Below are positions 1-5,085 of a DNA stretch of 5,085 nucleotides, in pieces. The translations under genes were made by a program, and so were the position numbers. Numbering within the stretch: position 1 is the stretch's first letter; the number at the start of each line of letters is the position of its first letter. The notes below the pieces were generated by a model. That model did not search any database, was not told the DNA's origin, and saw only the letters and a program-made list of their open reading frames with translations. This stretch comes from Prevotellaceae bacterium (GTDB taxonomy: Bacteria > Bacteroidota > Bacteroidia > Bacteroidales > UBA932), in contig JAISPE010000201.1 in the NCBI GenBank assembly GCA_031275145.1, forward strand, positions 1 to 5,085, given 5' to 3'.

Positions 1-783
1 GCAAATTTTATAATTACAGGAGGTACTCCGGCCGTTACAGGCGGAACAGTGAACGGTTTTACCCTTGACGAAACGCTGGGAGACGGACGCCAAGTTTACA
101 CTTACACGATTGATGCACCTGCAAACAGCACGGTCAATATCGCCTATCCCGGCAGTTTTACATCCGTGCCTGCCGGCGGGCAGTTTACAAGCGGTGTCGG
201 CATAACTCCCCCAACCGGATTTAATGACAGTAATCTGAATGACAATCATGCGACTGTTACGGGCAAACTTGCCGCACCAGCGTCAGTGATTAACGTAACC
301 GGCACAGCCGACGTCTGCTACGGCATGAATACCGCATTAACGGCAAACGCACCGGGTACTGGCAATCCGGTATATAAATGGTATTCCTCACAGACGGAAA
401 CAGAGCCTTTCCACACCGGCGACAGTTATACGACATCCGGTTTAACGGCAGATACAACTTTTTATCTCAGTGTCCTGTGCGATGAGTATTGCGAGAATGT
501 AACGGGCGACAGAAAGGAAGTAACGGTAAAAGTATCTCAAACGAACTATCCGGATATTCGTGTGCGAGTCTGTTCCGACGCCGGCACTGTCAATCTGGCA
601 AAATATATTGACACTGTCGATAATATAACGGATATTCAGTGGGCGCATCAGATATCGGGCATACCGGTAAGTTCTCCCGAAGGTACAGTTTCGACCGGTA
701 ACCTCGCATTCTCAAGGGTATACATTGACATACACGGTCACAAGCCGTCACCATATTCTTCGACAAGCGCATCTTTGCGTTAA
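1..783 (+). CDS. C-terminal part of a secreted/surface protein with DUF11-like and Ig-like domains (5' partial)
   Basis: The frame is open from the first base, so the gene starts upstream; the GTG at 49 is only an internal codon. About 260 codons are visible. The first ~95 residues resemble a DUF11-type adhesive repeat: a Gly/Thr/Pro-rich beta pattern with YTYTIDAPANSTVNI and an ending NDSNLNDNHATVTG like the usual NPANNSATVT. From the AAPASVINVTG stretch on it resembles the Ig-like domain found next to CHU_C/type IX sorting domains, with VCYGMNTALTANAPGTGNP, then YKWYSSQTETEPF, SYTTSGLTADTTFYLSV and a following segment with RVCSDAGTVNLAKYIDTVD. Such proteins are exported and displayed on or released from Bacteroidetes cells; the role of this one is unknown. 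No enzymatic motif and no recognisable CHU_C or T9SS sorting signal is seen. The last ~20 residues, after NLAFSRVY and up to TAA at 781-783, are Ser/Pro-rich and unlike the expected strand, and the adjacent frame fits better (see 713-877). The gene may therefore be frameshifted. Confidence 0.75.
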   Translation, partial: ANFIITGGTPAVTGGTVNGFTLDETLGDGRQVYTYTIDAPANSTVNIAYPGSFTSVPAGGQFTSGVGITPPTGFNDSNLNDNHATVTGKLAAPASVINVTGTADVCYGMNTALTANAPGTGNPVYKWYSSQTETEPFHTGDSYTTSGLTADTTFYLSVLCDEYCENVTGDRKEVTVKVSQTNYPDIRVRVCSDAGTVNLAKYIDTVDNITDIQWAHQISGIPVSSPEGTVSTGNLAFSRVYIDIHGHKPSPYSSTSASLR

Positions 784-785
784 AG

Positions 786-824
786 TCTTCGTCACACCCT
801 GTTTTTTGACAGCGCCGACGAAGA
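786..824 (+). terminator. Nested stem-loop just after the surface-protein stop
   Basis: TCTTCGTC (786-793) pairs perfectly with GACGAAGA (817-824), an 8-bp stem. Inside it CTGT (799-802) pairs with ACAG (809-812) around a T-rich loop. It starts two bases after the TAA at 781-783, where an intrinsic terminator is expected. No real T-run follows; the downstream bases are ATCCGGAATTTTC. It may be a weak or factor-assisted terminator, or an mRNA 3'-end stabiliser. The stem is seen directly; the function is inferred. Confidence 0.45.
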
Positions 825-840
825 ATCCGGAATTTTCATG

Positions 841-848
841 TACTTTTG
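841..848 (+). promoter_or_regulatory. Bacteroidetes -7 promoter box for the FKBP lipoprotein gene
   Basis: TACTTTTG followed by C matches the TAnnTTTG(C) -7 element used by the Bacteroidetes primary sigma factor. It lies about 34 nt before the ATG at 882, which would give a short leader starting near 855. No TTTG -33 box is seen at the usual 19-21 nt upstream; the nearest TTG (806-808) is too far away. The call rests on the -7 box and its position. Confidence 0.5.
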
Positions 849-881
849 CGCCTGTTATTTTTGTCGAAAATATGTAGTTAT

Positions 882-1391
882 ATGAATAGATTGTTCTTTA
901 TCTGTGCTGTTTTTTTTCTGTCGATAGCCTGTACACATTCCGGCGATGATTCCGAACGGGATGTGTATATAGACAAAACCCGGCTGGTGAATATGAACCG
1001 GTATTTGGTTAACAGGGATTTGGATATTATAAGGCGCTATGTAAAACGGAAGTCGTGGAAAATGTCGTTTTCCGGCGACGGTTATTTTTACGAAATATTC
1101 AACAAAGGCGAACAGCCTGAAATAACAGACCATAATCATATTACCTGCGACTATCGCATTACCCTTCTTGACGGCACGCTTTGTTATGAGATAAAAAACA
1201 AAATGTTTGTTGTCGGAGGTTCGGAAGAAATCTCCGGCTTGCATCATGCCGTAAAACTGCTGGGTAAGGGAGGGAAAGCGCGTTTTATCTTCCCCTCGCA
1301 TCTGGCTCACGGCATTCGCGGCGATTTCAATAAAATCCCTTCGCGTGCTGTTTTAGTGTATAATGTACATGTAACGGAAGTTAAAAATTAA
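882..1391 (+). CDS. FKBP-type peptidyl-prolyl isomerase-like lipoprotein (GldI-like)
   Basis: This is a 169-aa predicted lipoprotein. Residues 1-17 (MNRLFFICAVFFLSIAC) form a lipid-type signal peptide with C17 as the acylated cysteine, so the protein should sit in the outer or inner membrane facing the periplasm. Residues ~30-85 form a charged helical linker, and ~86-167 an FKBP fold with DYRITLLDGT (90-99), EEISGLHHAVKLLGKGGKARF (start 115) and FPSHLAHGIRGDFNKIP (137-153). The SHLA(Y)GxxGDxNKI pattern and the N-terminal arrangement are most like GldI, the FKBP lipoprotein known from Flavobacterium gliding and also found in non-gliding Bacteroidetes. Proline isomerisation of exported proteins is the family role. 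Several active-site positions differ from FKBP12: C101-Y102 replace the Phe-Asp pair, L120 stands for the pocket Trp, and H143 for the Tyr of SHLAYG, so catalysis may be weak or absent. ATG 882 is preferred over an in-frame TTG at 846, because only 882 gives a clean signal peptide and 846 lies inside the promoter box. It appears to be transcribed alone. Confidence 0.85.
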   Translation: MNRLFFICAVFFLSIACTHSGDDSERDVYIDKTRLVNMNRYLVNRDLDIIRRYVKRKSWKMSFSGDGYFYEIFNKGEQPEITDHNHITCDYRITLLDGTLCYEIKNKMFVVGGSEEISGLHHAVKLLGKGGKARFIFPSHLAHGIRGDFNKIPSRAVLVYNVHVTEVKN

Positions 1392-1400
1392 GCAGGTTAA

Positions 1401-1433
1401 GAGGAATTGATTATTTCACAGCTCAATTTTTTT
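1401..1433 (+). terminator. Weak terminator-like hairpin after the FKBP gene
   Basis: AATTGA (1405-1410) pairs with TCAATT (1423-1428), and two G-T pairs can extend the stem at its base. The loop is 12 nt, and the 3' arm runs directly into a seven-T tract (1427-1433). The position, 10-40 nt past the stop, and the T-tract suit an intrinsic terminator, but the stem is short and AT-rich. Confidence 0.35.
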
Positions 1434-1464
1434 AAACTTTTATACTGAATCCATGTTTTTTTCA

Positions 1465-1472
1465 TAATTTTG
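1465..1472 (+). promoter_or_regulatory. Candidate -7 promoter box (distal) for the GT117 gene
   Basis: TAATTTTG followed by CA matches the Bacteroidetes TAnnTTTG(C) -7 element, 87 nt before the ATG at 1559. It implies a leader of about 80 nt. No good TTTG -33 box lies 19-21 nt upstream; the region is only T-rich (CTTTTATA around 1437-1444). Confidence 0.5.
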
Positions 1473-1514
1473 CATCTTTAAAAATTAGTACGGACATATA
1501 ACATCAGACCGTTA

Positions 1515-1522
1515 TATTTTTG
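1515..1522 (+). promoter_or_regulatory. Candidate -7 promoter box (proximal) for the GT117 gene
   Basis: TATTTTTG fits TAnnTTTG, 37 nt before the start codon, but the surroundings are AT-rich, no -33 box is visible and the typical following C is absent. It is a weaker candidate than the box at 1465-1472 and could be a chance match. Confidence 0.25.
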
Positions 1523-1558
1523 TGAAACAGTATATATAGAACAGTAAATTATATTCGC

Positions 1559-4534
1559 ATGAAATACAAAAAATTGAACAACATTACCGGATGGATAATA
1601 TTTGCCATAGCAGCATGCACTTATATATCGACGGTGGAACCGACAGCGAGCCTCTGGGATTGCAGTGAATTTATACTATCGGCATACAAACTCGAAGTCG
1701 GGCATCCTCCCGGAGCGCCATTATTTATGATGATCGGACATTTGTTCACAGTGTTTTCATCTGCGGAAAATGCGGCTTTCATGATAAATGTATTTTCGGC
1801 TATATGCAGCGCTTTCACTATTTTATTCCTGTTTTGGAGCATAACTCATTTAGCTCGCCGGTTTGTAAACAAAGACATATCCGAACTGCCGGTATCCGAT
1901 ACGGTTATGGTAATAGGCTGTGGAATTGTCGGAGCGCTGATATACACCTTTTCCGATACTTTCTGGTTTTCAGCGGTCGAAGGGGAAGTTTACGCAGCCT
2001 CCTCACTGATGACAGCTCTGGTTTTCTGGGCAATATTGAAATGGGAAGAACAGGCCGATACACAGTATGCAAACCGCTGGTTAATTTTGATTGCATACAT
2101 TCTGGGTTTGTCCATCGGTGTCCACCTGCTTAATTTGCTGGTTGTTCCGGCCATTGTGTTTGTCTATTATTTCAAAAAATACAGTATTACCCGCAAAGGC
2201 ATAATATACACGAGTATCATTTCCGTTATCTTACTTGGAGCGCTGGTTTGGGGCATAATACCTCAAACTCCGGTAATCGCTTCATGGTTCGAAATATTAT
2301 TTGTAAACACTTTCGGCCTGCCGATCAATTCCGGGCTGCTTTTCTTTGTGGTTGCACTTGCGGCAGTCCTTTCGTACATAATATATTATACACACCTTAG
2401 ACGGCAAGTCGTAATGAATACCGTTATGCTGTGCCTGTCAGTATGTCTGCTTGGTTACGGCAGTTATGCCATGATTGTTATCCGTTCGTCGGCCAATTTG
2501 CCTATGGATCAGAATAAACCCGACAATATTTTCTCGCTGATAAAATATCTTAACCGCGACCAGTACGGCTCGCGTCCCTTAATCACAGGACCGTACTACA
2601 ATGCGAAAGACTACACAGTTACGCAGGAAGAGAAATATATACGGCTTGGCGACAGATACGTTAAAAAAGATATATCTCAAAAAGTTAAGTATAATAAAAA
2701 TACGGTTTTCCCGCGCATGTGGAGTTCGTCGCGTCAGGATCATGTCGAAGTGTATAAAATGTATGTAAAAGGATCCAATCCCACTTTTTTCGATAATATC
2801 CGTTTCTTTATCGACTATCAAATGAGATTCATGTACTGGAGATACTTTATGTGGAATTTTACAGGGAAACAGAACGATATGCAGGCGTCAATCTCCGACC
2901 CCACAAAAGGCAACTGGATTTCGGGAATAAAATTAATTGACGAAGCCCGTTTGGGCAGTATGGACAATATGCCCGTCTATCTTGCCGAAAACAGGGGAAC
3001 CAACAAATATTATTTCCTGCCTTTGCTGCTGGGGATTTTAGGTCTGGGATTCCAGTTTAAAAAAGATAAAAAAGGCTTTGCAATAGTTACTTTACTGTTC
3101 TTTTTCACAGGAATAGCCGTCATTCTGTATCTGAACCAGACGCCCAACGAGCCTCGCGAAAGAGACTATGCATACGCAGGCTCCTTCTATGCTTTTGCAA
3201 TATGGACAGGCATCGGGATTGCGTTCCTGTACAGTGTCCTGAGTAAAATTCTGGAAAAACGCATATCCGCATTCATAGCCCTGATTCTCGGACTTCCCGC
3301 TCCGATAATCATGGCTCAGCAAAACTGGGACGACCACGACCGTTCGGGACGGTACATCGCTGCGGATTTCGGGTATAATTACCTTAATTCGTGCGACAAA
3401 AACGCTGTTCTCTACACTTTTGGCGATAACGATACTTTCCCGCTCTGGTACAATCAGGAAGTTGAAGGCGTACGCAGAGACGTCAAGGTCGAAAACTCAA
3501 TGTATTTATCTTCGGACTGGTACTACATGCAAATGATGAGAAGGACTTACGAAGCTCCTCCCATTGCCACAACCGCTACTCCGGCGAAAATAATCGGCGA
3601 AACAAGAGCGTATATGCCTGTCGAAGAAGTGCGTCAAAATCTTTATCTCGGTCAGGCTCTGCAAAAGGCCTTTGACGATAACGGGCGTAAATTGAAAGGC
3701 TCTTCGGGTATCGAACTCTATACATTTCCCTCAAAAAACCTGATCCTGCCGGTCGATAAGGCAAAAGTTCTGGAACAGGGACTGGCCATGGATACTTCGG
3801 CTATAGTTCCTTATTTACATTTCAGGATTTCGGGCAATTCGGTTGTGAAAAACAGCCTTGCCGCTCTGGACATTGCCGCCAACAATTTCCTGCAGCGACC
3901 AATATATTACGGATCAAGCGGCAGCGAAGCGGAATTTATGATGGGCATTGACGCCAACCTTCGCCAGGAAGGACTTGCACGGCAGTTAGTCCCTGAAAAT
4001 ACGGCCGGCACTCCCGTTCATATTGATAAAACTTTCGATTTGCTGGTGAATAAATTCCGCTACCGGGGACTTAATGACCCCGAAGTATATATGGACGAAA
4101 CGGCAAGACGCATAATCGGTTATTACAGATCTGCATTTTTCAGGCTTGCCGAAATCCTGAAAGTAAAAAATGACAGGGAACGGCTTAAAAAATTGATGGA
4201 GAAATATCATGAGGTTATACCCGAAATGGATATAGTAAACATCCATCACACGCCTTACTGGGGCGTTACCAATCCTCTGGTCGATTTCTATTTCCATTCG
4301 GAACTGAACGAATACGGTGTTTCTCTGGCTCAACGCCTTATAAGCGAATACGGAAAAGAGTTTCACTATTATTTCGGGTTGAGTGAAAAAGCCTCTGTCG
4401 ATTTCGAGCTGTCGCGCGTATATCAGGGAGTTGCAGGTCTGGTAGAAATATTGAAAAGGCATAATCAGACCGGTTTGCAGAAACAGGCGGAAGATTTGCT
4501 GAAAGATATACAGAAGTCCATGGTTATTGAGTGA
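1559..4534 (+). CDS. GT117 / DUF2723 family integral membrane glycosyltransferase
   Basis: This 991-aa GT-C-type membrane protein belongs to the DUF2723 family (relatives of TMEM260, a protein O-mannosyltransferase), now classed as glycosyltransferase family 117. Such enzymes usually transfer sugar from a lipid-linked donor on the periplasmic side; the bacterial substrates are mostly unknown. After a first membrane helix (~10-28) comes the family signature in the first external loop: W33-D34-C35-S36-E37-F38 and G48-H49-P50-P51-G52. The acidic D34/E37 are the likely catalytic or metal-linked residues. Other family marks are VEGEVYA (140-146), LSIGVHLLNLL (from 184), YLNRDQYG (330-337), EPRERDYAYAG (531-541), QNWDDHDRSGRY (588-599) and GDNDTFPLWYNQEVE (622-636). 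Hydrophobic helices cluster at ~75-310 and ~484-585, separated by a hydrophilic domain (~312-480). Residues ~600-991 form a soluble tail whose end is helical and charged. Length is normal for Bacteroidetes members and no motif looks damaged. ATG 1559 gives the expected N-terminus. It ends in tandem TGA-TAA. The deacetylase gene follows 30 nt later. Confidence 0.9.
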   Translation: MKYKKLNNITGWIIFAIAACTYISTVEPTASLWDCSEFILSAYKLEVGHPPGAPLFMMIGHLFTVFSSAENAAFMINVFSAICSAFTILFLFWSITHLARRFVNKDISELPVSDTVMVIGCGIVGALIYTFSDTFWFSAVEGEVYAASSLMTALVFWAILKWEEQADTQYANRWLILIAYILGLSIGVHLLNLLVVPAIVFVYYFKKYSITRKGIIYTSIISVILLGALVWGIIPQTPVIASWFEILFVNTFGLPINSGLLFFVVALAAVLSYIIYYTHLRRQVVMNTVMLCLSVCLLGYGSYAMIVIRSSANLPMDQNKPDNIFSLIKYLNRDQYGSRPLITGPYYNAKDYTVTQEEKYIRLGDRYVKKDISQKVKYNKNTVFPRMWSSSRQDHVEVYKMYVKGSNPTFFDNIRFFIDYQMRFMYWRYFMWNFTGKQNDMQASISDPTKGNWISGIKLIDEARLGSMDNMPVYLAENRGTNKYYFLPLLLGILGLGFQFKKDKKGFAIVTLLFFFTGIAVILYLNQTPNEPRERDYAYAGSFYAFAIWTGIGIAFLYSVLSKILEKRISAFIALILGLPAPIIMAQQNWDDHDRSGRYIAADFGYNYLNSCDKNAVLYTFGDNDTFPLWYNQEVEGVRRDVKVENSMYLSSDWYYMQMMRRTYEAPPIATTATPAKIIGETRAYMPVEEVRQNLYLGQALQKAFDDNGRKLKGSSGIELYTFPSKNLILPVDKAKVLEQGLAMDTSAIVPYLHFRISGNSVVKNSLAALDIAANNFLQRPIYYGSSGSEAEFMMGIDANLRQEGLARQLVPENTAGTPVHIDKTFDLLVNKFRYRGLNDPEVYMDETARRIIGYYRSAFFRLAEILKVKNDRERLKKLMEKYHEVIPEMDIVNIHHTPYWGVTNPLVDFYFHSELNEYGVSLAQRLISEYGKEFHYYFGLSEKASVDFELSRVYQGVAGLVEILKRHNQTGLQKQAEDLLKDIQKSMVIE

Positions 4535-4564
4535 TAAAAACATGTAAAAAAGACATTTCGGATT

Positions 4565-5085
4565 ATGTATTTCAGCGCGCCGGAGTTCATTCGCAAAATA
4601 TTTCCAATGTTGATATGGAGTTTTCCCGAAGACGGGGAAAAAGCGGTATTCCTCACTTTCGACGACGGTCCTACATCCGGACTGACTCCCTGGGTACTGG
4701 ATAAACTCGACGAATATAATGCCAAAGCGACATTTTTCTGTCTGGGTAAAAATGTGGAACAGCATCCTGACGAATATGCCATGATAGTCGCGCGCGGACA
4801 TGCTGTCGGAAACCATTCCTACAGCCATATCAAGGGCTGGGGCAACAGCGTTTCTTCGTATATTCAGGATTTTGACCTCGCTTCGGAATTTATCGACAGC
4901 AATCTTATCAGACCTCCGTACGGCCGCTTAACTCCCGGTCAGGCAAGAGTCCTTAACGAACGTTATAAGCTGATCATGTGGGATATCCTTAGCAGAGACT
5001 ACAGCCGGACAATATCGCGCAGAGGTTGTGTGAGAAATGTTGTCAAGCATTTGCGTTCCGGCTCCATTATCGTTTTCCACGATTC
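4565..5085 (+). CDS. Polysaccharide deacetylase, CE4 / NodB homology family (3' partial)
   Basis: The first 173 codons are visible and the gene continues past the window; family members of this type are about 200-210 aa, so only the C-terminus is missing. CE4 enzymes use a metal ion to remove N- or O-acetyl groups from peptidoglycan, chitin-like or other polysaccharides. All five CE4 motifs are present: TFDDGPT (31-37) with D33 as expected base and D34 as metal ligand; HSYSH (84-88) with the two metal-binding His; RPPYGR (116-121); MWDILSRDY (138-146); and the IVFHD motif at 169-173. Key residues are intact, so an active enzyme is likely. There is no cleaved signal peptide; the N-terminus (MYFSAPEFIRKIFP) is mildly hydrophobic, so location is uncertain. 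ATG 4565 is chosen because it gives the usual short lead before the first motif; the frame is open back to 4538 but offers no better start. It begins 30 nt after the GT117 stop with no terminator or promoter box between, which suggests a shared transcript. Confidence 0.9.
   Translation, partial: MYFSAPEFIRKIFPMLIWSFPEDGEKAVFLTFDDGPTSGLTPWVLDKLDEYNAKATFFCLGKNVEQHPDEYAMIVARGHAVGNHSYSHIKGWGNSVSSYIQDFDLASEFIDSNLIRPPYGRLTPGQARVLNERYKLIMWDILSRDYSRTISRRGCVRNVVKHLRSGSIIVFHD

Larger units (their letters stand above)
713..877 (+). other. Out-of-frame continuation of the surface-protein gene (apparent frameshift)
   Basis: Read in the +1 frame relative to the upstream gene, this stretch gives QGYTLTYTVTS, then about nine residues, then LCVKVFVTP. 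That is the usual ending of the Bacteroidetes Ig-like segment seen just upstream: a YT(L/F)xYTV strand followed about nine residues later by a (I/V)YVKV strand. The gene's own frame gives an unrelated Ser-rich end and stops at 781-783. One extra base, or two missing bases, between about 709 and 722 would join them; losing AC from a TACACA run near 721 is one simple option. The joined frame would run to TAG at 875-877, passing through the hairpin at 786-824 and the promoter box at 841, so its distal ~25 codons are unlikely to be genuine. The cause could be a sequencing or assembly indel, or a real mutation. Confidence 0.4.

Noticed and set aside
49..51. GTG at 49 as the start of the surface protein
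   Set aside because: The same frame is open to base 1 with matching composition, and there is no signal peptide after the GTG. The gene simply begins outside the window.
846..881. Upstream TTG start giving a 181-aa FKBP protein
   Set aside because: The TTG lies inside the TACTTTTG promoter box and would put 12 extra residues in front of a clean lipoprotein signal peptide. ATG 882 explains the sequence better.
855..1310. A 151-codon open frame on the minus strand opposite the FKBP gene
   Set aside because: The + strand frame has a lipoprotein signal and FKBP motifs. The minus-strand product has no recognisable features.
1527..1546. ACAGTA direct repeat before the GT117 start
   Set aside because: Two 6-base copies in AT-rich DNA are expected by chance, and nothing ties them to a regulator.
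1804..2133. A 109-codon + strand frame inside the GT117 gene
   Set aside because: It overlaps conserved GT117 membrane segments in another frame and has no features of its own.
3986..4828. A 280-codon open frame on the minus strand
   Set aside because: It lies opposite the well-supported GT117 tail and the start of the CE4 gene. Its translation shows no domain pattern, and it spans the gap between two real genes. It is a mirror effect of coding sequence on the other strand.

Overview
The window looks like ordinary chromosome from a Bacteroidetes bacterium, most likely order Bacteroidales. Four things support this: Bacteroidetes-type -7 promoter boxes (TAnnTTTG) in the gaps, starts without clear Shine-Dalgarno sequences, a surface protein with an Ig-like domain typical of the phylum, and a GldI-like FKBP lipoprotein followed by a Bacteroidetes-style GT117 (DUF2723) membrane protein. 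The genus cannot be fixed from the sequence. All genes read on the + strand.

Layout: (1) Positions 1-783 hold the 3' end of a large secreted or surface protein, with a DUF11-like segment and then an Ig-like segment of the CHU_C-associated kind. Its last ~20 in-frame codons do not look like the expected domain end, while the +1 frame next to them does, so there is probably a frameshift near 709-722. (2) Positions 784-881 hold a nested hairpin (786-824) and a -7 promoter box (841-848). (3) Positions 882-1391 encode a 169-aa FKBP-fold lipoprotein resembling GldI, with several active-site positions replaced. (4) Positions 1392-1558 hold a weak terminator-like hairpin and two -7-like boxes. (5) Positions 1559-4534 encode a 991-aa GT117/DUF2723 family membrane glycosyltransferase. 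(6) Starting 30 nt further on, at 4565, is a CE4 polysaccharide deacetylase (NodB fold) that runs off the right edge after its HD motif.

Working together: the GT117 and CE4 genes are close, same-strand and have no visible terminator between them, so they probably share a transcript and act on envelope glycans. That is inference, and the substrates are unknown. The FKBP lipoprotein and the upstream surface protein are each separated by their own signals and are better seen as neighbours than as parts of one system. I found no CRISPR array, tRNA, rRNA, insertion sequence or clearly new system. The points most worth a second look are the apparent frameshift and the degenerate FKBP active site.
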